Assembly: GCA_905372155.1 (NCBI GenBank)
Contig: CAJPNZ010000001.1
Location: forward strand, 1-64,000
DNA length: 64,000 bases
Direction: 5' to 3'
DNA from: Propionibacteriaceae bacterium
GTDB taxonomy: Bacteria; Actinomycetota; Actinomycetes; Propionibacteriales; Propionibacteriaceae
Under the pieces are notes generated by a model, which was not told the origin of the DNA, ran no database searches, and worked only from the letters and a program-made list of their open reading frames with translations. Shown here one piece after another: positions 8,223 to 17,485 of the stretch; position 1 is the first letter of the stretch; each line of letters opens with the position of its first letter. Made by a program: the position numbers and the translations under genes.

Positions 8223-9875
8223 TTATTTATCGGAGATGGGGGAGAGTTTCTTCGCCCGGAGGGGTGGAATACCGCGGATCATGACGATCGCCTGATTTCC
8301 GGGCAGGCGTCCGATCTCATCGGCGCTCATCAGTTCCCGGCCGATCGTTTTACGCTGCCACGATCCGCCGCCACGGCCCTGCGAGGTTGAGGTGTCCACA
8401 GTGCGGATTGTTTCCTTGCCCAGTCGTTCCGATACCCACTTCCTTGTGTCGCTGTCACCGCTGCCGAGGAACAGGACTGTGTCGCAGTTACCCACAATGC
8501 TGGTCCAGCCGTCCTTGTAGAGACGTTTGCCCTGGCCTATGTCCTGCACGCATGCGATGAAGCTGATGCCGCGGGACCGGATTGTTGCCGCCAGCACCTC
8601 GAAGTCCGGGATTCTTCCGATGTTGGCGAACTCATCCATCCAACACATGACGGGGGTCGGCAATTGACGGTCGGGTTGCTGGTCTGCCAGCCAGATTGAG
8701 CGCTGGAAGAATGTGGTGAACACCGTGGCAGCCAGCCAGCTGAACTGCTTGTCAGCATCCGAGATCACCAAGTACAGCATCGTCGGAGTGAAACCAACTT
8801 CATCGATACCGAGGCCGTCAGCAGCCAGCAGCTGGCGGACCGCTGGGATGTGCAGCGGGGCGAGCCGGGCAGCCGCAGTCACAATGATCGATGCTGCCGT
8901 CTTTTCTGCCGCCTGGCCATAGACGCGATACTGATTGATCGCGAATCCCAGCAACTCATTGGCCGCGGCATGATTCTCGGCGGCCGCAAACATCGCATCC
9001 ACAGGGGAAGGGCCATGATGATCACCGGTGGCGCGCATCTGCCCCAACAGATCCATCACCGACCCTAGATGCCTTTCGGGTTTCGGGTAAGTGGCCACCA
9101 CGAACCCGATCAACGCCGTCATCAAAGCAGACTCCGCGCGTTCCCAGAACGGATCCCCACCCGTCCGGTCCTCGACCGTCGTGTTGGTGATGATGTTACG
9201 AACCAGCAGCGCAACATCTTCTGGCGCATGCCCAGGTCTGAGATAGCTCAGCGGGTTGAAGCCATCGCTGGCGGCGAAGTCCACCAGATTCAGCACCCGG
9301 ATCCGATACCCGGCCTTTCCCAGGGCCGCGCCGGTCATGGCCAACAACTCGCCTTTTGGATCCACCACCAATCCTGATGCCAGCCCACGGATCAGGTTCG
9401 GAGCCAAGAAGTACCGTGACTTGCCCGAACCCGAAGCCCCGAGCGCCAGCACATTCAGATTTCGTTGATGCTCCGGCCGTTTGGCGCGGTCAAGGCTCAA
9501 CCCCACCTGCCGGGCGAACCACAGATTCCTTTCCGGATTCTTGTTCAGCAATGGCCGCAGATCCCGGGGCCGCCCCCAGCGGGCCGAGCCGTGCTCCTCA
9601 CCGGAGCGCTGCGGCCGACCCAGCAGGTAATACCACCAACCCAAGACAGCAACCAGCACCGCGACTGCACCCGACAGCAGATCCGCTGAATCCCACGACA
9701 AACCTTGCAGCGTCTGCACCGCCGAGAGGCCCGCGTTGACAGCCACGAACAGATTCGCTACTCCACTAGCGGCACGGAAACCGCAGCTGAACACATCAAC
9801 AGCCCAGAACACCAGGCCCGCAACCAGCAGGCCGGTGATCCATGTCACTGTTCGGCGGACTCGGTTCTGTATCAC
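8223..9875 (-). CDS. VirD4/TraG-type coupling protein (T4CP)
   Basis: This 550-residue membrane ATPase should link the relaxase-DNA complex to the type IV secretion channel. Two hydrophobic segments (about 10-33 and 68-86) anchor it. Walker A LGASGSGKS lies at about 145-153, VVDPKGE follows, and Walker B is CWMDEFANIGRIP. The C-terminal half has the TraG/VirD4 layout, including IVGNCDTVLFLGSGD and MSADEIGRLP. The start is GTG 9875 overlapping the upstream TGA by 3 nt, which suggests coupled translation. Length is typical of Gram-positive T4CPs without an all-alpha domain extension. The family is secure; the exact subfamily is not. Confidence 0.92.
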   Translation of the reverse strand: MIQNRVRRTVTWITGLLVAGLVFWAVDVFSCGFRAASGVANLFVAVNAGLSAVQTLQGLSWDSADLLSGAVAVLVAVLGWWYYLLGRPQRSGEEHGSARWGRPRDLRPLLNKNPERNLWFARQVGLSLDRAKRPEHQRNLNVLALGASGSGKSRYFLAPNLIRGLASGLVVDPKGELLAMTGAALGKAGYRIRVLNLVDFAASDGFNPLSYLRPGHAPEDVALLVRNIITNTTVEDRTGGDPFWERAESALMTALIGFVVATYPKPERHLGSVMDLLGQMRATGDHHGPSPVDAMFAAAENHAAANELLGFAINQYRVYGQAAEKTAASIIVTAAARLAPLHIPAVRQLLAADGLGIDEVGFTPTMLYLVISDADKQFSWLAATVFTTFFQRSIWLADQQPDRQLPTPVMCWMDEFANIGRIPDFEVLAATIRSRGISFIACVQDIGQGKRLYKDGWTSIVGNCDTVLFLGSGDSDTRKWVSERLGKETIRTVDTSTSQGRGGGSWQRKTIGRELMSADEIGRLPGNQAIVMIRGIPPLRAKKLSPISDK

Positions 9876-11812
9876 CGTTCCAGTCCTTCCTCGCCGCGGT
9901 TCCGTGCTGGTTCGGGTCGTGTTTTCAAGCTACGGCGTTGTCGTGTGGCGGTTTCTCGGATCACGTCGATCAGTGGGCGTGGTTGCTGTAGCTTGCGCCG
10001 CTGCTCGAGGTTGCGTCGTAGCCGCGCCACCAGGTCTTTGGGGGCGGCTCGCTGTAACTCCACCGCCAACTGCGACATCGAAGCGGTCTGCGTGGTCACG
10101 GGCTGCTGGGGGTCGCCGCGCAGCTTGGTGAGGGCCGCTCGCTCGAGCTTCGCCACCGACTTGGCCGAAATCCCCAGCTCACATCCGACGCTTGCTTGTG
10201 TCGCCGGCGCTTGACCCTCCAGGCCGAAACGTGCGGTCAGGATACGCTGCTCGAGTTCCGGCAGCTGCCGTATATGAGTAATGAGCCGGGTCATCTCCAC
10301 GGACCTGATGGCTTCGGTTTCAGCAGATCGTGTCTTCCCGGACGCCAAGGCTTCACCATCACGCACCTGCTCGTCGCTCACAAAACCTTCCAGGGCTGGT
10401 TCACGACCCAAGGTTTTGAGGTGATGCATCACGGCCCACCGGGCCTGTTGATACATGTATGTCGACAGCCCCGCCTTGGCTGGGTCGAAGTTGTGGGCTG
10501 CCTTGGTTATTGCCTCCATCACATCCTGCCGGATGTCCTGGTTGCGGTAACCGATCCGAGCGATGGCGGCTTCTGCCAAGGGCTGCGACCAGGTCACCAG
10601 CTGCGCGATCGCCGCCTGTCCTTGGGCGACGAGCTGCTCCAGCCGTTCGGAAGGAACTTCTGCCGTCAATCGGCTGGCGGCGGGATCACCGGCCAGGGCG
10701 GCGGCAGCGATCACCCCGGCATCCCGCATCGCCGCCATCTCCCGCCATCCCTCCGGGCCGCTACCTTCACGCGACACCTCCACTATTGCGTCCTCACGTC
10801 GCGGCTCACTCCTCGCCGATCGTGAAGGAACCTCTCGGGCCACGGAGAGGGAAGGAGACGGGGGTGGGGTAGTTGCAGCGCCTGCTTGCTTTGCTGGTAG
10901 TTCAGCGTGCGGGTGGGGAATGTCGTGGAGGGTGATGCCGTGCAGAGGGTCGGCCAGGATCTCCAGCTCTGTGCCCACCCTGGTCAGCAGTGATTCCAGT
11001 TCTGAGGGTGCCCGTATCGCAAGGGCTGCGGTCAGTGACCCGGCGAACCCGGAGTCAATCATTGCTGCCATCCACACCGCGGGGGACTTCTCGCGCCGCA
11101 ATGCGGCTACAACCCCTGCCCAGGCCTGATTCATCACCGCCTCGCCGGCACCAATACCGGGCGCCAGGACACGAGCGGAAGCCCAAGCTTTCTGGGCTGT
11201 TCGCCACGCGGTTTCGGCATTCCATACCCCGACAGCAAGCCGTTCCAGGTCCACACCAGGCGACGTCTCCACCTGCCGAAGCCACCGACTAGTGCGAGCC
11301 AGCAGAGTTGACTGCACCATCGCCAGCCATGCTGCACCCTGAGGAGACACGCCGTCATGAAACGACGCGACCGCGTGCTGCCACTCCCGCAACGCCACCC
11401 GCGGAACCGTCAACTCCACCCCAGGGGTGGGCAGCAATTCCCGCATCACTGCGTCGAGGACACGTTCTTGCCATTCCAACGTCACCGACCTGGAGGCGAC
11501 ATGAGTGGCCAGCAACAAAGCCGTCCGAACCTCCTCCGCAGCAGGGCGATCCACCCCCGGCGGCGCGGCAACAGTTCGGCGAACAGCATCAACCACGACA
11601 TCGTCTCCACCCAGCGGGGCGCCGGCCACGGTATCCCTGGCGGCGGCCGCCACCTGCGCCACGTACCGCAGTACGGGATCATTCAGTCCTTGACGGGCCA
11701 GGTTATTGACCGCGGCCGCAACAACCGCCCGCCACGTCCGAAACGAAACCGGTTTCCCTGTGGCCAGTCGCTCCGACATGATTTGTCGAACCCGGCCCCA
11801 CCCAGAAGTCAC
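9872..11812 (-). CDS. Conjugation-operon protein with sigma-70-like regions 2 and 4
   Basis: A 646-residue protein. The first 310 residues are helical and unlike anything I recognise. A Pro/Ser/Arg linker (about 315-370) leads to a C-terminal half resembling a sigma factor. Around residues 420-470 it reads DIRQDVMEAI, NFDPAKAGLSTYMYQQARW, like region 2 of RpoD/SigA. Around 525-570 it reads LPELEQRILTARFGLEG, then GISAKSVAKLERAALTKLR, like the region 4 helix-turn-helix. A basic tail ends NRGEEGLER. GTG 11812 overlaps the previous stop, and its own stop overlaps the T4CP start. It could redirect RNA polymerase to element promoters or be a DNA-binding protein that reuses the fold. Function is inferred from motifs only. 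Confidence 0.7.
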   Translation of the reverse strand: MTSGWGRVRQIMSERLATGKPVSFRTWRAVVAAAVNNLARQGLNDPVLRYVAQVAAAARDTVAGAPLGGDDVVVDAVRRTVAAPPGVDRPAAEEVRTALLLATHVASRSVTLEWQERVLDAVMRELLPTPGVELTVPRVALREWQHAVASFHDGVSPQGAAWLAMVQSTLLARTSRWLRQVETSPGVDLERLAVGVWNAETAWRTAQKAWASARVLAPGIGAGEAVMNQAWAGVVAALRREKSPAVWMAAMIDSGFAGSLTAALAIRAPSELESLLTRVGTELEILADPLHGITLHDIPHPHAELPAKQAGAATTPPPSPSLSVAREVPSRSARSEPRREDAIVEVSREGSGPEGWREMAAMRDAGVIAAAALAGDPAASRLTAEVPSERLEQLVAQGQAAIAQLVTWSQPLAEAAIARIGYRNQDIRQDVMEAITKAAHNFDPAKAGLSTYMYQQARWAVMHHLKTLGREPALEGFVSDEQVRDGEALASGKTRSAETEAIRSVEMTRLITHIRQLPELEQRILTARFGLEGQAPATQASVGCELGISAKSVAKLERAALTKLRGDPQQPVTTQTASMSQLAVELQRAAPKDLVARLRRNLEQRRKLQQPRPLIDVIRETATRQRRSLKTRPEPARNRGEEGLER

Positions 11813-12117
11813 GACGCACTCCCCGACGTGGCCGCTCGGCGCAGGTTATCCATCCGAATCGCAAACGCCGCCTTCGCGGTCGTGTCAGCAGACCAGGCGG
11901 CCACGACCTCGAACGCCTGCAGGATCGCATCACGCCACCCCAGATCAGCCGTGATATCGGTCTCGGCATTGACGTTGGCGGCGGCGATGAACTGCTGAAC
12001 TTCGAACCCAGCAGAAATCACGTCCAATACCAGATCGTCGGCCCAAGCCTCACCTGCCTTCTCAAGCTGCGATGCCGCGTGCAGCAGCAACCGATGAACC
12101 AGAACCGCATCCTTCAT
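11809..12117 (-). CDS. Small hypothetical protein of the transfer operon
   Basis: A 102-residue, mainly helical, acidic protein beginning MKDAVLVHRLLLHAASQLEK. ATG 12117 is chosen for the GAGGAGG 9 nt upstream; the longer frame to 12204 lacks such a site. Its stop overlaps the GTG of the sigma-like gene, so the two are probably made together, perhaps as partners. No membrane segment, signal peptide or known motif is seen. About 110 nt without a gene separate it from the lipoprotein upstream, leaving room for an internal promoter. Confidence 0.55.
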   Translation of the reverse strand: MKDAVLVHRLLLHAASQLEKAGEAWADDLVLDVISAGFEVQQFIAAANVNAETDITADLGWRDAILQAFEVVAAWSADTTAKAAFAIRMDNLRRAATSGSAS

Positions 12118-12228
12118 TTCCTCAAACCTCCTCACAGCCCCCGGGGGCTTTGTCTTCGCTGTAGCTATAGGTATGAGCCACCCGGGCCGGGAAGTTACCC
12201 ACACCCCAGCCGCGAGCCTGCCCGTGTT

Positions 12229-12804
12229 CTAGTCGCTCTGATCCGGTTCGAAAGCAACCACCAGGCCATCGCGGACCGTTACAACCCAGATGTGGGTTTT
12301 CACCCCCTGGCGAGGGGCACGGCCGACGGCATGAGAGGTGCGGGTGAACATCACCTCCAGCTGCACTTCTTGGCCCGGAGTGATGGTTGGTTCTGGGCTT
12401 CCCGGAGGCGGCGCGGCTTGAGGCTCATCACCAGTGACGTTGCTGATCTCGATTGAGACGTAGCCATCTGTGGTGAGTAGCCTCCGCCACCATCCGGGAA
12501 CATCTGCTGTGGTGTCCGCGGTGGTGATTTGCTGGGCGAGTTCTGGGGTTACGTGCGCGGTGGCGCGAGTCGTGGCGTGTTGGGGAGCCGGATCCAGTCT
12601 GGCATCCGGGGTTGCCGCAGCGATCACGAATTCTGCCGCTGCCAGCCGGTTGGGGTTGTTGGCGGCTTCTGGGATCGGGCTGTCCGCCACCCCCCGAGAT
12701 GCTGTCGGCATCGAGGAGGCCGCATCCGGGGACGGGTCACCACAACCGGCTAGGAAACCAGTGAACACAACAACAACTGCTAGATTCGTTAAGGTTTTCA
12801 TCAT
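12229..12804 (-). CDS. Putative lipoprotein of the conjugation machinery
   Basis: A 191-residue protein with a lipoprotein signal: basic start, hydrophobic run, and lipobox FLAGC with the modified cysteine near residue 21. A Ser/Ala/Pro-rich linker follows. The C-terminal two thirds contain GWWRRLLTTDGYVSIEI and VQLEVMFTRTSHA, a mixed beta pattern that could be an NTF2-like (VirB8/TcpC-type) fold, though this is weak. ATG 12804 overlaps the TGA of the transglycosylase gene by 4 nt. It is likely an exported accessory component of the secretion channel. No enzyme motif is seen. Confidence 0.6.
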   Translation of the reverse strand: MMKTLTNLAVVVVFTGFLAGCGDPSPDAASSMPTASRGVADSPIPEAANNPNRLAAAEFVIAAATPDARLDPAPQHATTRATAHVTPELAQQITTADTTADVPGWWRRLLTTDGYVSIEISNVTGDEPQAAPPPGSPEPTITPGQEVQLEVMFTRTSHAVGRAPRQGVKTHIWVVTVRDGLVVAFEPDQSD

Positions 12805-14675
12805 GATGGTGGCGGATTCTCGAAGTGAATGAATTTGCTGAATTGATCGGATTGCTCGCCGAAACGTGCGGTACGGGAAGAAAACCCGAGGGTATTAACG
12901 TGATTGTATTCATTGATCACGAAACTACCGTCACTGTTCACGGCGACCACAAAAGCGACATGTCCATAGTCGCCACTCGTGCGCTCAGCAACCGATCCTA
13001 CAGTGGGAACTTCATCGACATGTATGGACAAACTTTCGGCGGCAACATGCCAATGCTTGGCATCGCCGAATGATGATCCCTTCCAGTCGTTACGGAAGTC
13101 AGCATGGGGGGTGTATTTCCGAACCGCAAATGCCGCATAGGAAGTGCAGTTCTGCCACGCGAATCCCAGCGGATCATACGGCTCCGTTGGTATTTTATTG
13201 CCTTTCTCGTCGGTTGTTTTAGGTTGTGCATCGTACCAGGGGGCGTAGTCGTCGACGCCGGCTAGGCTGCTGCCTGCGGGGCCCCTAGGGCAGGGTTTCG
13301 GCTGATAGTTTTCCTGGATTTCGTGGAGATAATCCATCACGCCGCCCGTGATGTTCGGGTACGCCTTCAGGGTGCCTTCCCCGGCGTTGTGTGCGATCAC
13401 CAAAGCATCCAGATCGGATAGCTTCGCGAACTCCTTATCGGGATGATCAAACTTTAGCTTCTGAACCGTCTCCAAACGGTTCTTGAAATATATTCCCGCA
13501 TAACGGGAATGAATCATGGGGTCCGTGATCCCCGGGGGAGGAGAGGATTTCCAATTCTCAAAAGAAACCTTCTCCCCATCATAGACCTTGTTCCACTCCT
13601 CCCAGTTGAGCTGGAACAGGCCCCAGGTTCCGCCGTTTCGGTCATCAGAAAATATTCCGGGACGGAAATCGGATTCCCGATCAGCGATGGCAGTGAACCA
13701 AGCCGCCGGGATCCCGGAACTCTTCTCGGCCTCGGCCATCCATGCGATGGCTTCTTCTGGCGGGTTAATACGGGTCGTGCCACCGCAAATTCCGGCAGGC
13801 CCTTCCGCTAGTTTCTGAGTTGAATTGTAGTGTCCTGCGCCGGTAATGAACGATGGCAGGATCGCACACAATGCTGAAATGATGGCGAGACATCCGAATA
13901 GCACCGGCAAAAGGGCACCGGCTGCCCCGTAAGCTGCTACGAGAGCTTTTGTGACGATCACGCCGCCCCGCCACATCGCCATTGCCATCCGTCCCGGATA
14001 ACTTACGGCCTTCCGCCATACCGCCTGCGTGACCTTCACCGAGGCGCGATCAACATCGAGACTGCCACCGTCCCGAATCGAAGAGCCCATCGCCCCCATC
14101 GTCCTGACCCCGGATCGGCCAGCCGATACTACCGCCCTGGCCCCCGCCCTGACTCCGCGTCGGGCCGCGCCGCGAGTCAATTGGGACAGCAAGCTGGGTT
14201 TTTTCTTGGTTGCTGTGTAATCCATTGCGTGCGGTCGAAATCGCTTAGCGACCACTACTGCTGCATGCACGCTACCCTTGGTTATCGATTTACTGGCATG
14301 TCTCGCGTGAGCTGCACCTTGGCGGACAAGGCCTGCGGTCTGTGCGTCAGTGTCCTCCTGTCCCATTCCGTCGGTTTGCCGGAGCTGACTCAGCCCAAGT
14401 CTCACCGCTCCCTTGGCAGCAGACTTTCCTGCCCGACCAGCATGCTTTCCCGCAATCTTCGCAGTTGTGCGGGCGTCTTCTCCGATCTGTTGCGCAGCCT
14501 CTGCTCGTCGTTGCTGGGGTGTGGTGGTTTCGGTGACCCGATTTCCCCTGATTTCGGTGATGACGCCGCCAAAACGAGGTTTGATCTGATTCGGGGGAGT
14601 TCCCGGATCAATTCGGTAGGAGATCTGCCGAGTGACGCGGATCTCCCCGAGTCGGCGGGGTCGTTCGTTAACCAT
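12801..14675 (-). CDS. Membrane-anchored bifunctional cell-wall hydrolase (SLT transglycosylase + CHAP)
   Basis: A 624-residue VirB1-like protein that should open peptidoglycan locally for the conjugation channel. A basic, low-complexity cytoplasmic region (1-245) is followed by one or two membrane helices (about 250-280). A lysozyme/SLT domain (about 305-440) has a likely catalytic Glu in ADRESDFRPG (about 332) and GTWGLFQLNWEEWN. A C-terminal CHAP domain (about 490-615) has catalytic Cys in WQNCTSYAAF (about 508) and His in GDYGHVAFVV (about 569). ATG 14675 overlaps the VirB4 stop; the frame upstream of it is a shadow. Two-enzyme hydrolases of this kind are known from Gram-positive conjugative systems. 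Confidence 0.88.
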   Translation of the reverse strand: MVNERPRRLGEIRVTRQISYRIDPGTPPNQIKPRFGGVITEIRGNRVTETTTPQQRRAEAAQQIGEDARTTAKIAGKHAGRAGKSAAKGAVRLGLSQLRQTDGMGQEDTDAQTAGLVRQGAAHARHASKSITKGSVHAAVVVAKRFRPHAMDYTATKKKPSLLSQLTRGAARRGVRAGARAVVSAGRSGVRTMGAMGSSIRDGGSLDVDRASVKVTQAVWRKAVSYPGRMAMAMWRGGVIVTKALVAAYGAAGALLPVLFGCLAIISALCAILPSFITGAGHYNSTQKLAEGPAGICGGTTRINPPEEAIAWMAEAEKSSGIPAAWFTAIADRESDFRPGIFSDDRNGGTWGLFQLNWEEWNKVYDGEKVSFENWKSSPPPGITDPMIHSRYAGIYFKNRLETVQKLKFDHPDKEFAKLSDLDALVIAHNAGEGTLKAYPNITGGVMDYLHEIQENYQPKPCPRGPAGSSLAGVDDYAPWYDAQPKTTDEKGNKIPTEPYDPLGFAWQNCTSYAAFAVRKYTPHADFRNDWKGSSFGDAKHWHVAAESLSIHVDEVPTVGSVAERTSGDYGHVAFVVAVNSDGSFVINEYNHVNTLGFSSRTARFGEQSDQFSKFIHFENPPPS

Positions 14676-17124
14676 GGCCGGCTCTTGTTTCTTCGGTGAA
14701 GGTGGTATCGAACAAGGCGGCGAGAGGGCCGTCTTGGGGTTTGCGGGCATCGAACGCAAGGATCGTTGGTCCTACCCGGATCAGCCCGCACCCGGGCTGG
14801 GCTGCGGCAATGGTGCGAACCTGCTGATCGCTCAGCCCGAGTAGCTCCTCGAGGGCTTCGGCGTCATTCTCGGACTGACCCATCAACACCAGGACTTCCG
14901 CGTTGTTCAGCATCCTCCTGCCTTCCTCGACTTGGAGAAGGGCGGTGATGTTTTGCAGCACACCGGTCGGCACACCACCGTATTTCCGGAAGCGCGTGTA
15001 GAACGCCATTAGCTGTTCCATCGCGTGCCGGTTGCTGAACATCGAAGCAAACTCGTCGATGTAGAGCCAGGTTCGCACGCCCCGGCCGTAGTTACGCACC
15101 ACGCGCTGCCACACCGCGTCCAGGACGACCATCAGACCGAAATTCTGCAGGGAGTGTCCCAGCTGGGAAGTGTCGTAGACCACGAATCTGTGATTCACAT
15201 CCACGTTCGTCTGTCTCGCGAACCCGGAGAAACTGCCGGTGGCATACAGCTCCAAGGTGCCGGCAATGCCGACCGCGGCTTCATCCGGCTGGACCTGCAA
15301 CTCTGTCAGCAGATCCACGAACGTTGGTGCCGGAGTTCCGGGATTTTGGGTCCAGCGGCCATACAGGTTGCTGATGCACCGGTCCAGCACCGATCGTTCG
15401 GGACCGGTCAAGCCTTCGCTGCCGCCCAGCAGCACCTGCAACATGCCCAAGACGGCAGCGGACTTCAGCTTGACCGGATCCCCCTCGAGATTCGACAACG
15501 TGAGGTCGAACGGGTTGATCGTTTGCTGCGAGCCGGCGTGTACCTCCACGATCGTGGCGCCGAACGCTTCCCCGAGAGGCCGGTACTCACGCTCCGGATC
15601 AATGATGATGACCTCATCGTGGGGGCGTCCAATCAACACCTGCGAAATCTCCCCCTTCGCGAGATGCGACTTTCCTGAACCCGACGTACCCAAAATGAAC
15701 GCATTGCCGTTCCGTTTGGTCAACCGATCAAGAATGATCGGATTCCGGGTTGTTGCGTTCAACCCGTAGAACAACCCCTGCTCATTGAGAATTTCCTCAG
15801 AGGAGAACGGCATCAACGCCGCAGTGGCGGCGGTGGTCAACGTCCTGTGGAACGGCAGCCGAGACGGACCCAGCGGCAGTACGGTATTGAATCCGGCTTC
15901 CTGCCAGTACTTCAGGCCTGTCAGTTCACACGACCTTCCCGATACGACCTTACGGACCTGGTCGACTCGCTCAGCCAGTTCCTCCTTCGAGGATGCGCGG
16001 ACCGCCACCACCAGCGTGGTGGTGAACAAACGCTGATCTTCCCGGTCCATGGCATCGAGGAGGTCCTTCACCTCCTCGGTGGCCTTCGTCAGCCGCATTG
16101 GCAAATCAACCTCAGGATCCATCTGAGCCTTGATCAACCGGCGCCTGGCGGACTGGCGTTCCATGTCCAGAGCAGCCTTGCGCTTCATCACCAGGTCATG
16201 CGATTCCGACCGGTCGATCGGATGGACAGCAAGAGAGATCAACAGGTCCGTCTGCACCGCCGACAGTTTCGCGAGCAAATCATCACTCAACCAGGTCGCA
16301 TAGTCGCGGACCATCAACACCTGGTAGTGCAGCTCCTCACCGTCACCCGTCAACACCAGTTTGGAGAGGTCGCTCAGCTCCACTGCTTGTGGGGCAAGCT
16401 CATCATGGGTAGACGCACCCGAGGCGGCCATCGCAGCGTAGTCGAATCCCTTCTTGTAGCATCCCCTGGTCCACTCTCGCAGGAACTCGATACGCTTCGG
16501 CCCGTCTAGGACCTCTGCGCGGCATTGCAACATCGTGAGCATGTCACTACATACAGAGGCCGCCAGACGCTCCAACGTCGCTTTCGCTGTTTCCAGATCC
16601 GGTGCGGACACGGTCAACGTCAGATACTTCTCGTTCACCAACGCATAATCGCGTCCGCCGATCATGTCCACAATCATTCGATTGTGGTCGCGACGATACA
16701 GCGCCAAGTCGTCTTCGAATCGTGGTTCGGTGAACATGACCCGACCCACCAATTCATCACGAGACACCCGTCGTGATGCGATCGTGATCGTCAACTGCTC
16801 CCCAGCGCCGTACTGATTGAAAAACCGTGCATACGCCTCCAGCAGGCGGCGTTTCGTCTCCGGTGTCGCCAGCTGGTAGCTGATATCCGACAAACGCAAA
16901 GACACTGAATACAACCCGCCCCCCAGGACGCAGACACCGCTTTCCAGCAGCGACTCGTACCACAAGAAGTCTTGGGCACGCCTCACTGCGCCGCGTCGCC
17001 GCTTCCGCCGTGACTTCCTTCCGCGGCCACGAGCATTCTTATGCTCAGTGGAATCCGTGCTCTCTATGGCGGGATCGTTACTGTCCGGCTTCGGGGCGCC
17101 GTTTTGCTTCTTTCCAAGAAACAT
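14668..17124 (-). CDS. VirB4-type conjugation ATPase
   Basis: This 818-residue ATPase should energise assembly or operation of the type IV secretion channel at the inner face of the membrane. After a basic N-terminus (KSRRKRRRGAVRR) comes a VirB4/TraE-like N-terminal domain. The RecA-like domain has Walker A ILGTSGSGKSHL (about 478), IIIDPEREYRPLGEAFG, Walker B WLYIDEFASMF (about 685) and the late motif GVPTGVLQNITALLQ. ATG 17124 is chosen because GGGAG lies 5 nt upstream; a TTG at 17136 overlaps that site. It overlaps the PrgI-like gene by 47 nt, a common PrgI-VirB4 arrangement in Gram-positive conjugative elements. Confidence 0.93.
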   Translation of the reverse strand: MFLGKKQNGAPKPDSNDPAIESTDSTEHKNARGRGRKSRRKRRRGAVRRAQDFLWYESLLESGVCVLGGGLYSVSLRLSDISYQLATPETKRRLLEAYARFFNQYGAGEQLTITIASRRVSRDELVGRVMFTEPRFEDDLALYRRDHNRMIVDMIGGRDYALVNEKYLTLTVSAPDLETAKATLERLAASVCSDMLTMLQCRAEVLDGPKRIEFLREWTRGCYKKGFDYAAMAASGASTHDELAPQAVELSDLSKLVLTGDGEELHYQVLMVRDYATWLSDDLLAKLSAVQTDLLISLAVHPIDRSESHDLVMKRKAALDMERQSARRRLIKAQMDPEVDLPMRLTKATEEVKDLLDAMDREDQRLFTTTLVVAVRASSKEELAERVDQVRKVVSGRSCELTGLKYWQEAGFNTVLPLGPSRLPFHRTLTTAATAALMPFSSEEILNEQGLFYGLNATTRNPIILDRLTKRNGNAFILGTSGSGKSHLAKGEISQVLIGRPHDEVIIIDPEREYRPLGEAFGATIVEVHAGSQQTINPFDLTLSNLEGDPVKLKSAAVLGMLQVLLGGSEGLTGPERSVLDRCISNLYGRWTQNPGTPAPTFVDLLTELQVQPDEAAVGIAGTLELYATGSFSGFARQTNVDVNHRFVVYDTSQLGHSLQNFGLMVVLDAVWQRVVRNYGRGVRTWLYIDEFASMFSNRHAMEQLMAFYTRFRKYGGVPTGVLQNITALLQVEEGRRMLNNAEVLVLMGQSENDAEALEELLGLSDQQVRTIAAAQPGCGLIRVGPTILAFDARKPQDGPLAALFDTTFTEETRAGHG

Positions 17125-17479
17125 TTTTTCTCCCAACGATAGCGTTCGCGAATAGTTTTTCCTGATCTTCCCCCCAGACGGGTTCGTTCACATACAGCAA
17201 GCGTCGGGGAGCAGCGAGTACCTTCAATGCATGGGGAAGCCACACCTCCAGGCGAAGCCCCATCGGTTTGAACCATGCCCAAGCGGCGAGCGGAAGACCA
17301 ATTACTGCACTCACGTTGGCCACTTGTTCAGCTCGTCCTGTTACGACCAGCCACGTGGTCGCCCCAGCGATCAGTACTACGCTCGCGGCAACGGCGATGA
17401 GTTGACGAAACGTCATTCCCCACATGACTTTTGGGTCAACATCAGTGACCTCGTCATACACCCGAATCTCTAGTGCCAT
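17078..17479 (-). CDS. PrgI-family (VirB3-like) membrane protein
   Basis: A 133-residue protein starting MALEIRVYDEVTDVDPKVMWGMT, then FRQL, with two membrane helices (about 28-46 and 55-72) and a short cytoplasmic tail containing RRLLYVNEP. That layout and its place directly before virB4 match the PrgI family, the Gram-positive counterpart of VirB3, which pairs with the VirB4 ATPase at the channel base. The 47-nt overlap with virB4 suggests translational coupling. The C-terminal KRRPEAGQ falls in the overlap. Confidence 0.85.
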   Translation of the reverse strand: MALEIRVYDEVTDVDPKVMWGMTFRQLIAVAASVVLIAGATTWLVVTGRAEQVANVSAVIGLPLAAWAWFKPMGLRLEVWLPHALKVLAAPRRLLYVNEPVWGEDQEKLFANAIVGRKNVSWKEAKRRPEAGQ

Positions 17480-17485
17480 ATCAAA

